Assembly: GCF_008329605.1 (NCBI RefSeq)
Contig: NZ_NPKO01000001.1
Span: forward strand, 868,001-932,000
Length of the DNA stretch: 64,000 bases
Direction of reading: 5' to 3'
Source: Mycolicibacterium sp. P9-64
GTDB lineage: Bacteria; Actinomycetota; Actinomycetes; Mycobacteriales; Mycobacteriaceae
Under the pieces are notes generated by a model that saw nothing but the letters and a program-made list of their open reading frames with translations, was not told where the DNA came from and ran no database searches. This document shows positions 47,515 through 55,677 of the stretch, piece after piece. The stretch's first letter is position 1; each line of letters opens with the position of its first letter. The position numbers were made by a program, and so were the translations under genes.

Positions 47515-48519
47515 ATGGCCGAGATCGTGCAGTCTGACGACTTCGAGGAACCGGAGGAGCGTGCCCAGGCTGATGCGTTCCTCCAGTCGGTCAAGCACAA
47601 GCAGCCAAGAACCGTGTCGGTCAAAAAGTTTCTTGCGCTTTGGGGATACAAGAAGCGGGGCGCGCACATCCTGCGGGTGATCAACGGGGAGCTGTCGAGG
47701 CGGGGTCTGGTCACGTCCCCCGACATTGCGCTGGCCGACTATTACGGCGAGATCGAAGTTCTTTATCAACATGACTTGTCAGGACGCCCCGAAGTTGAGA
47801 TCGGCTGGCCTGTTTCCTCGGTCCTAGACCCGGAACGAGAACTGGTGGTCGTCGGGCCAGACGAATCGTTGTCGAGGGTCGAAACGTTGATGATCATCAA
47901 CGACTTCTCGCAGATACCGGTGATGAACAAGAGTCGTAGGGAACTGCATGGCTCTGTCACCTGGCAGTCGATCGCACGATGGCAGGGTGATAAGTCGGGA
48001 GCAACGGCGAGACACGTCATGGACAAGGATCGCCCGACAGCTCGTTCCAGTGACAGTCTGCTATTGCACATCAACAGGATCATTGAGAACGAGTTTCTCT
48101 ACATACAAGATCCGACGGGTTTGTATGTCGGCATTCTGACCTCCACCGATCTAGCAGAAGGCTTCCTTGCGACGGCTGGACCGTTCATTAAGATCGGTGA
48201 GATCGAGAACCGGCTGCGCGCCCTCGTTGATCACCTACCTCTGCCAGCCATCCAACAAGCCGCAGAATTCACCGGAGCCACAAGGGCCATCGAGACCGCC
48301 GTTGACTTGTCGTTCGGTCAGTATGTCGTGATACTCGGCAAGGAGGAGAACTGGGCACAGTTGGGTATCCCGTTCGACCGGAAGACGTTGGTGGAGAACC
48401 TGCGCGAGGTCAATGCAGCTCGGAATGATGTGATGCATTTCAGGCCTACCGAGTTGGACGCGCAGGCTGCTGAAGCCATCGACAAGTGCCTCAATTGGTT
48501 ACGGGCGATTCCCAACTAA
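47515..48519 (+). CDS. CBS-domain protein with C-terminal HEPN (Swt1-like) domain
   Basis: 334 aa. Residues 1-75 may be a small DNA-binding-type domain (SVKKFLALWGYKKRGAHILRV). Two CBS motifs follow, about 99-165 and 166-215 (VMDKDRPTARSSDSLLLHINR, YVGILTSTDLAEGF), which in other proteins bind adenosyl nucleotides. The C-terminal ~110 residues resemble a HEPN domain with the RNase signature R-x4-H (RNDVMH, 303-308). It is 39 nt after the RelE-UvrD gene, so probably the last gene of the cluster. A nucleotide-gated RNase acting as a suicide arm is an attractive inference. Confidence 0.75.
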   Translation: MAEIVQSDDFEEPEERAQADAFLQSVKHKQPRTVSVKKFLALWGYKKRGAHILRVINGELSRRGLVTSPDIALADYYGEIEVLYQHDLSGRPEVEIGWPVSSVLDPERELVVVGPDESLSRVETLMIINDFSQIPVMNKSRRELHGSVTWQSIARWQGDKSGATARHVMDKDRPTARSSDSLLLHINRIIENEFLYIQDPTGLYVGILTSTDLAEGFLATAGPFIKIGEIENRLRALVDHLPLPAIQQAAEFTGATRAIETAVDLSFGQYVVILGKEENWAQLGIPFDRKTLVENLREVNAARNDVMHFRPTELDAQAAEAIDKCLNWLRAIPN

Positions 48520-48532
48520 TGGATCGCAGCAG

Positions 48533-48823
48533 GTGGCGTTTGGCCACCACCCTGCGCCTACCGGTGACTGCCTCAAAGGCGTTCCCAGCTGTGCTTGCTC
48601 TGAGCCCGAAGTCGGCTCGTATTCTCCGCAGAACAAATCGCCCAAGCTGTGCCCTACCTGCTTCGTCGCACTGCCGTCGACGGGCCAGTGTGACAACTGC
48701 GAGTCTTGGTCTCTAAAAGTGCTGCCCTCCCTCTCAGAAGGAAGATGCTCGGTGTTCGCAAAGAGAAGCGTATCGACATCTCGTGGCGAAATTGTCGATC
48801 GACGAATTGTCGTACCCCACTGA
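48533..48823 (+). CDS. Possible small zinc-ribbon protein
   Basis: 96 codons from a GTG at 48533, 13 nt after the CBS-HEPN stop. The middle has CPTCFVALPSTGQCDNCE, a convincing CxxC-x9-CxxC zinc ribbon of a kind common in small actinobacterial proteins, preceded by a Cys-rich CACSEPE. The C-terminus is basic and featureless. No clear ribosome binding site. It could equally be a decayed relic. Confidence 0.4.
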   Translation: MAFGHHPAPTGDCLKGVPSCACSEPEVGSYSPQNKSPKLCPTCFVALPSTGQCDNCESWSLKVLPSLSEGRCSVFAKRSVSTSRGEIVDRRIVVPH

Positions 48824-48835
48824 GATAATCGTCTG

Positions 48836-49645
48836 ATGGAGCAAGGCGCACGCCATCGATTGCACATCGCTCAAGCAACTGATTGGAAGGACGCCGTCAT
48901 CGCGCTGTTGGAACCGCGATCGCCTTACCGGCCGTGGCGCTACGGAACGCACGAGGCGCAAGAGGGCGACACCGTCGCATTCGTTCTTAACACGGATCCG
49001 ACCTCGGTGCTTGCGAGTGTGGCGCACGTCGAAACCAACGGTAACCCGAGAGCCGCCGTCTTCGAACGCGAACTGCTGCAGCCAAATTTGGTGGAGTTAG
49101 TGACGTTGGCGAAGGTGCTCGATCTCGAATTGTGGGCTGGTTCCAGATGGGACTTCGATGGGGACGACGCCATCAAGGTGGAATTGGCGCTGGATGACTG
49201 CCGATACTGGAGCGCGCCGGAGAGTCGTTTCGGCCACAATTCGATGGCTGCAGCGCGGACACTGCTGCGGTTCGATGGGTGGTGCGACAGCTGCGAGCAG
49301 CGCGTCGATATCACCGGCCCGGACGCTCGCGATCGACTATTCCCGCACTCCGTCGACCCGTATATAAGGCCAGGCGCCGGGACGGCGGATCTCGGCGACC
49401 TCGACTGGCCGGCGGTGCTATGTCGCGACTGCCGCGATCACATGCGCGACGGGGGATACGCGAGATTCGTCGACTTCAAGTTCGCGATCCACCCTCTGTG
49501 CCCCGAATGTGGGGCCCGCCGCACCTGCGCGACGTTCTACGGCATGCCCTCCGATCACACGAACATTCCACCGTGGTCCCACGCTGGCGGGTGTTGTCCC
49601 ACTCCCGAAAAATGGTACTGCGGAGACTGTTCCCACACGTGGTGA
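48836..49645 (+). CDS. Unknown protein, EVE-like N-terminus and Cys/His-rich C-terminus
   Basis: 269 aa. The N-terminal half has PWRYGTHEAQEGDTVAFVLN followed by a strand-rich stretch, reminiscent of PUA/EVE-type modified-base readers, though I cannot confirm this. The C-terminal half has CDSCEQRVDITG, an HSVDP segment, LCRDCRDHM and further pairs CPECGARRTC and CGDCSHTW, so it binds probably two zinc ions and could be an HNH/treble-clef nuclease. EVE-HNH-type fusions are modification-dependent restriction factors, which would suit the location beside the defence cluster. No named family is recognised with confidence. Confidence 0.55.
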   Translation: MEQGARHRLHIAQATDWKDAVIALLEPRSPYRPWRYGTHEAQEGDTVAFVLNTDPTSVLASVAHVETNGNPRAAVFERELLQPNLVELVTLAKVLDLELWAGSRWDFDGDDAIKVELALDDCRYWSAPESRFGHNSMAAARTLLRFDGWCDSCEQRVDITGPDARDRLFPHSVDPYIRPGAGTADLGDLDWPAVLCRDCRDHMRDGGYARFVDFKFAIHPLCPECGARRTCATFYGMPSDHTNIPPWSHAGGCCPTPEKWYCGDCSHTW

Positions 49646-49800
49646 TCAGCGTGGCCGCCAAAGTAGACCGTCCAAGCCTCAGCGCGTTGCCGCGCCGGTC
49701 GGCGTCCACGCCGCACTCGTCGCGACGTTCGAGGACGCCTGAAAAGGGACTGACGCCGATTGGCTGAAGCCCCTGATTTCGCTGCGCGGTCCCGGTTCTG

Positions 49801-49876
49801 CGGCACTTATGACGGGGAGACTGCGCGCACGTACTCGTCGCGCGACAGAACGAGCGTGTTGGTCGGCGTCGCCATG
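49801..49876 (-). repeat. Direct repeat copy 1 (3' end of the frameshifted gene)
   Basis: About 76 nt covering the last codons and stop of the small gene. It is clearly similar to 52390-52465, with conserved blocks CACTTATGACG and GCGCGCACGTA. The two copies bracket the EcsC-family gene and the 143-aa gene. Confidence 0.55.
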
Positions 49877-50177
49877 TCGACGTAATCATGGCCGGGCCCA
49901 TCGTTGCTACTCATCACCGTCAAGTCCCCAACGATTTCAACCGCCTTGGCGTGGTCCAGCCGCCACACCACGCGATGCTCGCCGAGTTCAATATCGGCAG
50001 CGCCCGCCTGTATGACGAATTGGTGGGTCACCCGTCGTGTTCCAATTCAGACGCGCCTCGCTGTTCGGCGTCTCTGAGCGCGGTGATGAAGGTGGTCACC
50101 CCAGCGCCATCCATGGCCAGCAACACCACGTCTTCTCCTTTGAACTCTGGAGCAAGTTCTACGCGGACTATGTTCAT
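49807..50177 (-). pseudogene. Small hypothetical gene split by a -1 frameshift
   Basis: From an ATG at 50177 (TTGGAGTCGC upstream) a first frame of 49 codons ends in ELEHDG-stop at 50028. A second frame begins at a GTG overlapping that stop by 4 nt (50031) and runs 74 codons to 49807 (VTHQFVIQAGAADIELGEHRVVWRLD). Adding one G in the GGG run at the junction would fuse them into one ~123-aa protein, so a frameshift or sequencing error is more likely than two coupled genes. The C-terminal TLVLSRDEYVRA recurs as a fragment at 52390-52465. Function unknown. Confidence 0.55.
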
Positions 50178-50476
50178 GCGACTCCAAGTACTCGAGCGTT
50201 GGCGATGGTGTTGAAGTTCTAGATGAACCGTAGCGACACCTTGAAGGCCCGGGCCTACGAGATAGTCGGCTGGCGCGGTCCGTCACCCGTTGGCCCGGGA
50301 CGACGAGATCGTTCGGCTCGAGTTGCGCGACGAGTGCTTGCCACGTGCCACGCTCGGAGCTATTCAGGCGGGGCGTTTGATGGCCATGTTTTTGAGCCAT
50401 TCTGGTGCCGCAAGCTCAAGCGCACACCTCCGAAGCAACTTGGTAGTGATGATGAGCCGGGAGCGAGGGCCTCGAT
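50178..50476. other. Intergenic stretch without a gene
   Basis: About 300 nt between the frameshifted gene and the EcsC-family gene. Only short shadow frames are present, and no repeat, hairpin or RNA gene was recognised. Confidence 0.4.
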
Positions 50477-51574
50477 TTACGTTGACGTGCCGTCGGATTC
50501 GAGATTCTCATTCCCCCCGTCCGAGGCGATTTCGGCGTCGAGGATCTCGTCGACCAAGGGCATGTCGGTGGCCGCGGCGTCGATGACGTCGGGCGCCCAC
50601 GACTCTGGGTCAAGTCCGTACTTCTCGGTGAGGAAGCGCAGCTGGTATGCATCCTGGGCTCGCTTGAACGTGTTCTGCGCCAGTCGCGCATTGAGTCCGC
50701 CGTTGATGAGGACACCGGCGACTGGAACGATCTGCGCCAACTTCTTCTTGGTCAGATTGAATCCGAGAGAAGTCACGACCGTCTGGATCACGTTGACCAT
50801 CTGGTGCCGCTGAAGCTGTTTCCATGTCGCTTGGCGCATCATCTCTTGGGTTAGCCGAGAAAGCGCGGCCAACGACGCTGCCTTCTCGGCGGCACTACCA
50901 GCTGTCGAGTAGCTCAGCACGCCCGAGGCGAAGAGTTGTTCTTCCGGCTCGCGAACGTCGTATCCGTAGTGGGCGGCAACCAGGGCCACGATGCGACCCA
51001 TCCCAACCATGACCGACGTGATGTCGACGACGACCGCGCCCAATGCGACACCGAGCGTTGTGCCGCCGCTGACGGTCGAGGCCACCGTGGCGCCGGTGAC
51101 GGCCAGGGACGTCGCTGCCCCCTGCCCCGCCGCCATCACGACGTACTTTCCCTTGCGTCGCGGCACTGACCGATCGCAAACCCTGAGATCGAGACTCCGC
51201 ACTTCGTCATAAGAAGTGACGCTTGCGCCCTCAGCTGTGAAGGTTTTGAAGATCGTGCCCGAGCTGACTGAATTCAGCCCGCGTTCGACGAATGCGGAAT
51301 GCAAACCCGATAGTGCCTTCTGCATCGTCGTATCCAGCGCCCCGGCCGCCTGCTCCGCCCCAGGCACGTGATCAACGATGCCGTTCTTCGCCCTCACTGC
51401 AACGTCCTTGGCTTGTGCCTTCGCCGATTGGGTCCACCTGCCGACACCTCCCACTTCGGAGGACCTCCCTACAGCCTCGGCAACAAGCCGCTCCCACACC
51501 TTTCGCTCGTAGTCGGACATATCCGTGGGATAGCTGGCAACCATGTCGGTGACGTTACTCAGAGGTGCGGACAT
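50477..51574 (-). CDS. EcsC family protein
   Basis: 365 aa. EcsC-like features: an N-terminal W-containing helix (YERKVWERLV), a hydrophobic Gly/Ala-rich middle (TTLGVALGAVVVDITSVMV) leading to RIVALVAAHYGYDVREPEE, the usual EcsC pattern before a conserved loop, then VAGVLINGGLNARLAQNTFKRAQDAYQLRFL. The C-terminus is acidic. The family is thought to be membrane-associated, but its biochemical role is unclear; B. subtilis EcsC is linked to the EcsAB transporter. No transporter genes are adjacent here. The ATG at 51574 is used. Confidence 0.75.
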   Translation of the reverse strand: MSAPLSNVTDMVASYPTDMSDYERKVWERLVAEAVGRSSEVGGVGRWTQSAKAQAKDVAVRAKNGIVDHVPGAEQAAGALDTTMQKALSGLHSAFVERGLNSVSSGTIFKTFTAEGASVTSYDEVRSLDLRVCDRSVPRRKGKYVVMAAGQGAATSLAVTGATVASTVSGGTTLGVALGAVVVDITSVMVGMGRIVALVAAHYGYDVREPEEQLFASGVLSYSTAGSAAEKAASLAALSRLTQEMMRQATWKQLQRHQMVNVIQTVVTSLGFNLTKKKLAQIVPVAGVLINGGLNARLAQNTFKRAQDAYQLRFLTEKYGLDPESWAPDVIDAAATDMPLVDEILDAEIASDGGNENLESDGTST

Positions 51575-51755
51575 TCGTCAGCGACTCGGCCAGGATCGAT
51601 CTCGACTGACCACGTGGACTTTCGCTGCCCCGCTAGGTCAGCGAGCAATATGACGGCCCACTCCGATGCAGTCGGTAGCTAATGCCACGATGAACTTGGC
51701 GCTTGGAGCGCCGGCTCTGTACCGCGACTAGCCGACTTGCAGGAGAATCGACCGG

Positions 51756-52187
51756 ATGGACATCGTGTACCGAACGGGCGGAGATGGGTTCGATAGCGCC
51801 CTATTCGCGGTTCGCACCAGCGCCGAGTACGTCGCAAAGATCCGGACAGCGCTCTACCAGTCGAAGATTTGGGCCGAGTTCAAGACAAAACTCCCCTCAG
51901 GGGAATGGGAAAAACTTGAGGAGCAACTCGGTGACGTAGACGACGACGATCCGTTCACTGCCGATGATGTCCCGGGCCATGCCGACGGCGACTACCCGGA
52001 GTGGCTACGTCAGTCCCAGCTCGGATGGTTCCCCCCTGAGCTGATCGAAAAGTATGACGGCGAGATCACACTCACGACCCTCAACGGGTGGGTCCTGGAC
52101 CTACCCGCTGGGAAGGCAGAGGAGATCGCCGACGAGCTACGGGCGCTGGGTCATACGGTGGAACAGACCGACTTCGACATCACCTGA
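51756..52187 (+). CDS. Hypothetical protein, acidic, 143 aa
   Basis: The ATG at 51756 has AGGAGAAT six nt upstream, and codon use is coding-like. The protein is acidic with several Trp residues (IWAEF, EWEKLEE, PEWLRQ, LGWFPPELIEKY, LNGWVLDL) and a C-terminal GKAEEIADELRALGHTVEQTD segment that looks like an alpha-beta unit. No family recognised. It is divergent from the EcsC-family gene and lies between the two direct repeats. Confidence 0.65.
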   Translation: MDIVYRTGGDGFDSALFAVRTSAEYVAKIRTALYQSKIWAEFKTKLPSGEWEKLEEQLGDVDDDDPFTADDVPGHADGDYPEWLRQSQLGWFPPELIEKYDGEITLTTLNGWVLDLPAGKAEEIADELRALGHTVEQTDFDIT

Positions 52188-52971
52188 GCGCTCACTATCA
52201 AAGCCCGAGAGGCTCAGAGGAGGCGCAAGATCGCTTCGGCGTGCAAAGAACGACAACTCTGGAAGTTGCACACCGAGTGACCGCGAAGCGACTCACTAGA
52301 TCGCGTCGTCGAGATCCCGGTACTTGGCTCGCCTCAAGACAACTCGTGGCTCGACCTTAGCGCGTCGACCAAATCGGGTCTCGGTTTAGCGACACTTATG
52401 ACGCGGGTGGGGCGCGCACGTATTCGTCACGCGATAGAACCAGCGCATATTCGGCGTCGCAGTATCTTATGAAGCCTCTTTCAGGGCAGATCGGCAGTCT
52501 GATAGGTAGATGCAGTTGAAGCCGTCGAGACTCTGGTCGTCGTCATTGTGGACCGAAAGCGCTGTGCTGAAACGTGATACGTGAGCTGCTTATGGCGCAT
52601 GACCCACAATGACGGCGACTCGATGTGAAGCATCCGAGGGCAGCGGACAGTTTCTCCGCCCCCACATTCCGAAGAGCGACAACCAGCATCGGTCGTCCCT
52701 CGACCAGGTGACCGGCCCGACGAAAGGCCTCTATCTGAGTGGTTCAAGACGCTTCCTCCGTGGCTAGATCTCGGTGGTGTCCGCACCGTCGATGCCTGCT
52801 GGCACCAGCCGTCGGTCGCGTGGTTGGGTCGCGAACTGGGGTTCAACCGCTTCAACACGATTGAATAGTTCGTCTGCACAAGACGCTGCCAGAAGTGGAG
52901 AGCGCCAGCGACGACTAGGTCGCCTGGTCGCGGAAATCACCGCCATCGTCGACGAACGGATCGTCAGCCGG
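52188..52971. other. Gene-poor region holding a gene fragment
   Basis: About 780 nt. The only recognisable content is the 52390-52465 fragment described separately. Elsewhere there are short frames only, with no hairpin or RNA gene I can support. Confidence 0.4.
52390..52465 (-). repeat. Direct repeat copy 2 (paralogue fragment)
   Basis: On the minus strand this reads ALVLSRDEYVRAPPAS-stop, matching the end of the frameshifted gene at 49807 (TLVLSRDEYVRAVSPS-stop), including nucleotides after the stop. No further upstream coding sequence survives, so it is the decayed end of a second copy. Confidence 0.55.
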
Positions 52972-53448
52972 CTAGCCCGGTCGTGACACCTGGATCTCGA
53001 TGTCGCCCGCGCGGGCCGGTGACTTGGCGCTGCCTGCGGTGACGTGAACGGTGACGGGGCGTCCCGTCTTCGCGTCGAGGAAGGACAGCGGTGGGCGTCC
53101 GTCCTGCAGATGCTTGTCGCCCCACTGCACCAGCGACATGAACACCGGCAGGAGATCCTCGCCCGCCTCGGTCAGGTGATACTCGTCGCGGGCCCGCTGG
53201 CCGGGCTCGCGGTAGGGGACCCGGGTGACGATCCCCGCCGCCTCGAGCTGCTTGAGCGCGCGCGACACCGCGGGCGCCGAACTCTCGGTTCTCGTCACGA
53301 AGTCGTCGAAACGCACGGTGCCGAAGAACAATTCGCGAACGGTCTGAAACGCGATCTTGGTGCTCAGTACCTCGAGCGTGCGCGTCATCGAGCAGGCGTC
53401 ACCGATGTCCCACTGCGACCGGTCGCGCAAGTCGGGCTCGAACTCCAT
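52972..53448 (-). CDS. HxlR-family transcriptional regulator
   Basis: 158 aa from ATG 53448, preceded by AGAAGGGAG at ideal spacing; an upstream ATG at 53478 lies in the operator region. The winged helix covers about 20-110: CSMTRTLEVLSTKIAFQTVRELFFGTVRFDDF, then SAPAVSRALKQLEAAGIVTRVPY and DEYHLTEAGEDLLPV, the usual HxlR sequence with Cys near the start of the domain. The C-terminal ~45 residues are an added strand-rich tail. It is divergent from the carbonic anhydrase/NmrA-like operon, whose promoter region carries a 16-bp perfect palindrome, and so probably represses it. Confidence 0.85.
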   Translation of the reverse strand: MEFEPDLRDRSQWDIGDACSMTRTLEVLSTKIAFQTVRELFFGTVRFDDFVTRTESSAPAVSRALKQLEAAGIVTRVPYREPGQRARDEYHLTEAGEDLLPVFMSLVQWGDKHLQDGRPPLSFLDAKTGRPVTVHVTAGSAKSPARAGDIEIQVSRPG

Positions 53449-53470
53449 CGTCGGCTCCCTTCTGAATAAC

Positions 53471-53525
53471 GCTTGCATTAGTCAGCTTAGCATGCTTGCA
53501 TGGAGATGGCTAACGAATTCGTTAG
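53471..53525. promoter_or_regulatory. HxlR operator candidates in a divergent promoter
   Basis: CTAACGAATTCGTTAG at 53510-53525 is a perfect 16-bp palindrome. Upstream, GCTTGCAT occurs twice (53471-53478 and 53494-53501), 23 nt apart. All lie between the HxlR gene and the carbonic anhydrase gene it probably regulates. Confidence 0.55.
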
Positions 53526-53551
53526 TCAGAAGTCGAGCCAGAAGGAACGAC

Positions 53552-54085
53552 ATGACCGTGGTCGACACCCTCGCCGAACGCAACGACGACTTCGCCCGAA
53601 CCCGGTTCGCCCCGGGATTGCCGATGCTTCCCCGACTGCGAACGCTCGTCGTGGGCTGCGTCGACCCGCGCGTCGATCCTGCGCACGTCCTCGGCCTGGA
53701 GACCGGCGACGCCGCCGTCATCCGTAACGTGGGCGGCCGCGTCACCCCCGACGTGCTCGCCGAACTCGTCTTGCTGGGCAGGCTGGCGAGATCCCTGGTC
53801 GGCTCCGCCGCACCCGTCATCGACCTGATCGTCATGCAGCACACCGACTGTGGCATCACGCGCCTGCAGGATCCGCCAGACATGCTGGCCGCCTACTTCC
53901 ACGTCGACCCCACGGCCCTGGTTCACAAGCACGTCTCCGAGCCTCGCGCGGCCGTCGCATCCGACATCGCCGTCGTACAGGGCGTTCCGCAACTCGCCGC
54001 CGCGTTCCGGGTCACCGGCGTCGTCTACGACGTCGACACCGGCCACATCGACATCGTCCACTCCGGAGAGAAGGAATCAGCATGA
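53552..54085 (+). CDS. Beta-class carbonic anhydrase-like protein
   Basis: 177 aa from ATG 53552, with GAAGGAACG just upstream. Zinc-site motifs are intact: GCVDPRVDP (Cys ligand plus the Asp-Arg pair of beta-carbonic anhydrases) and MQHTDCGITRL (His and Cys ligands). The GLETGDAAVIRNVGGRVTPDVL segment is also typical. Beta-class enzymes interconvert CO2 and bicarbonate; the divergent short subfamily here could have another ligand or activity. The stop overlaps the ATG of the next gene by 4 nt, so the two are translationally coupled under the HxlR regulator. Confidence 0.8.
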   Translation: MTVVDTLAERNDDFARTRFAPGLPMLPRLRTLVVGCVDPRVDPAHVLGLETGDAAVIRNVGGRVTPDVLAELVLLGRLARSLVGSAAPVIDLIVMQHTDCGITRLQDPPDMLAAYFHVDPTALVHKHVSEPRAAVASDIAVVQGVPQLAAAFRVTGVVYDVDTGHIDIVHSGEKESA

Positions 54086-54996
54086 GCACCGACGACCTCT
54101 ACCTCATCACCGCGGCCACCGGAAAGACCGGTGCCAACGCCGTGCGCATACTGCGCGAGGACGGCCAGCGGGTGCGGGCGCTCGTCCACACCCACGATGC
54201 CCGCGCCGAGGCGCTAGCGGAGCTGGGCGCAGACATCGTCACCGGCGACCTGCTCGACTTCGCTTCGGTGAGTGCGGCATTGGCCGGCGTCACCGCCGCC
54301 TACTTCTGCTATCCCATCCTCCCCGGTCTTGTGGACGCCACCGCCATCTTCGCCCAGGCGGCCACCGAGGCCGGCGTGGCGGCGGTGGTCAACATGTCCC
54401 AGATCAGCGCTCGACGAGACGCGAAAAGCCATGCCGCGCAGAATCACTGGCTCGCCGAGCGGCTGTTGGATCGCTCGGCCTTCGCCACCGCGCACCTGCG
54501 GCCCACGTTCTTCGCCGAATGGCTGGCCTGGCAGTGGTCCCGCGACGACGACGGCGGAGTGTTCCGGCTGCCCTTCGCCGACGGTCGGCACGCCCCCATC
54601 GCGGCGGTCGATCAGGCCCGCGTGATCGCCGCCATCCTGCGCAATCCCACGCCGCACGACCGGCAGATCTATCCGCTCTACGGCCCGACCGAACTCGACT
54701 ACGACGGCATCGCCGCAAAGGTCGCGGCGGTGCTCGGCTTCCCGGTCCGCTACGAACCCGTCGACATCGACGCGTTCGCCGACGTGCTCCGCGTGGAAGG
54801 CCACGGCGACTACTTCGTCCAGCACATCACCAGCGTGGCGCAGGACTACCGCGACGGCATCTTCGCCGGAACCAACAACCTCGTCGAAGTAATCACCGGA
54901 ACGCCAGCGCTGACCGTCGAGCAGTTCGCCGCAGCCAGCCGCGACGCCTTCACGACCGCCGGCCAGGCACCGGCGTGGGAGAAGGTGCGTGCGTAG
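54082..54996 (+). CDS. NmrA-like NAD(P)-binding oxidoreductase
   Basis: 304 aa. Rossmann start YLITAATGKTGANAVRIL (the NmrA/HSCARG form of GxxGxxG), then LVHTHDARAEALAELGADIVTGDLLD, VVNMSQISARRD and HLRPTFFAEWL. It resembles the ergot-alkaloid FgaFS/EasG-like and quinone-reductase-2-like branch of atypical short-chain dehydrogenases, which either reduce small electrophiles or sense NADPH. It overlaps the carbonic anhydrase gene (ATGA) and ends 12 nt before a repeated hairpin element. Confidence 0.82.
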   Translation: MSTDDLYLITAATGKTGANAVRILREDGQRVRALVHTHDARAEALAELGADIVTGDLLDFASVSAALAGVTAAYFCYPILPGLVDATAIFAQAATEAGVAAVVNMSQISARRDAKSHAAQNHWLAERLLDRSAFATAHLRPTFFAEWLAWQWSRDDDGGVFRLPFADGRHAPIAAVDQARVIAAILRNPTPHDRQIYPLYGPTELDYDGIAAKVAAVLGFPVRYEPVDIDAFADVLRVEGHGDYFVQHITSVAQDYRDGIFAGTNNLVEVITGTPALTVEQFAAASRDAFTTAGQAPAWEKVRA

Positions 54997-55007
54997 CCGG
55001 CGACTCG

Positions 55008-55028
55008 ACGCGGGAATGTGAACCGCGT
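55008..55028. repeat. Hairpin element copy 1
   Basis: ACGCGG and CCGCGT (6-bp arms) flank GAATGTGAA just after the NmrA-like gene. A near-identical element occurs at 57129-57148. It sits between convergent genes and could act as a terminator. Confidence 0.45.
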
Positions 55029-55037
55029 TGCCCCGAC

Positions 55038-55667
55038 TCAGAGATATTCGTGTGCTCGCGCGACCAGCTGCTCCATGCGTTGGCGGCCCTGGCTCGTCAG
55101 TCCGATGTCGCGGGTGGTCGACCACGAGTCGATCTCGTCCGAGGTTTCCTCACACCATTGGGCAAACAGCTCAAGGAATCCGCCGTAGAGCGCGACCACG
55201 CGTTCGGTGAGGTGAAGCCGTTCCGGAAACGGTCCTCCGGTGCTGAGCAAATCCTCGCCGAGTGCGACTGCGCCAGTCATCATTTCGCGGATCTGCTGCT
55301 GACTGGTCGCCACGGCAGCGCGCAGGTCCTCGACGCTGGCCTGGTCGGCTAGCAGCATGCGCAGCAGTGCCTCGACCTGTATGGACGGCGGCGCCGGCTC
55401 GGTGGCGAGCCAGTCCTCGAGCGCGTCACGGCCCTTCCCGGTGATCGTGTAGCGGGTGCGTTGCCGTCCGCCTCCCTCGACGACCTCGGCCTCTGCGTGC
55501 CCGCGTGCCACGATCCGCTTGAGCTCGGCGTACAGGTTGGCCTCCGATCGTGGCCAGAAGTAGTGCAGACTGCGCCGGGTCTGGGCGACTAGCTCATAGG
55601 CCGTCCACGGCTGCACGCCCAGTAGGCCCAAAAGCGCGAAGGACGTGGCCGTCGGCTGAGAGGTCAT
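55038..55667 (-). CDS. PadR-family transcriptional regulator
   Basis: 209 aa. N-terminal PadR winged helix: FALLGLLGVQPWTAYELVAQTRRSLHYFWPRSEANLYAELKRIVARGHAEAE, then RTRYTITGKGRDALEDWL. The C-terminal ~110 residues are the helical dimerisation region. It is divergent from the maleylpyruvate-isomerase-family gene, with two tandem dyads between them resembling the ATGT-spaced or phenolic-acid-type PadR sites in layout. It is probably a ligand-released repressor of its neighbour. Confidence 0.87.
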   Translation of the reverse strand: MTSQPTATSFALLGLLGVQPWTAYELVAQTRRSLHYFWPRSEANLYAELKRIVARGHAEAEVVEGGGRQRTRYTITGKGRDALEDWLATEPAPPSIQVEALLRMLLADQASVEDLRAAVATSQQQIREMMTGAVALGEDLLSTGGPFPERLHLTERVVALYGGFLELFAQWCEETSDEIDSWSTTRDIGLTSQGRQRMEQLVARAHEYL

Positions 55668-55677
55668 CTCTTGACAC

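Noticed and set aside
15300-49700. CRISPR array, tRNA or integrase marking the island as a mobile element
   Set aside because: No spaced direct repeats, no tRNA-like cloverleaf and no integrase or recombinase motif were seen at either edge.
50028-50031. Two separate translationally coupled small genes with GTGA overlap
   Set aside because: Possible, but a single-base change restores one continuous protein across the junction, so a frameshift is the simpler reading.
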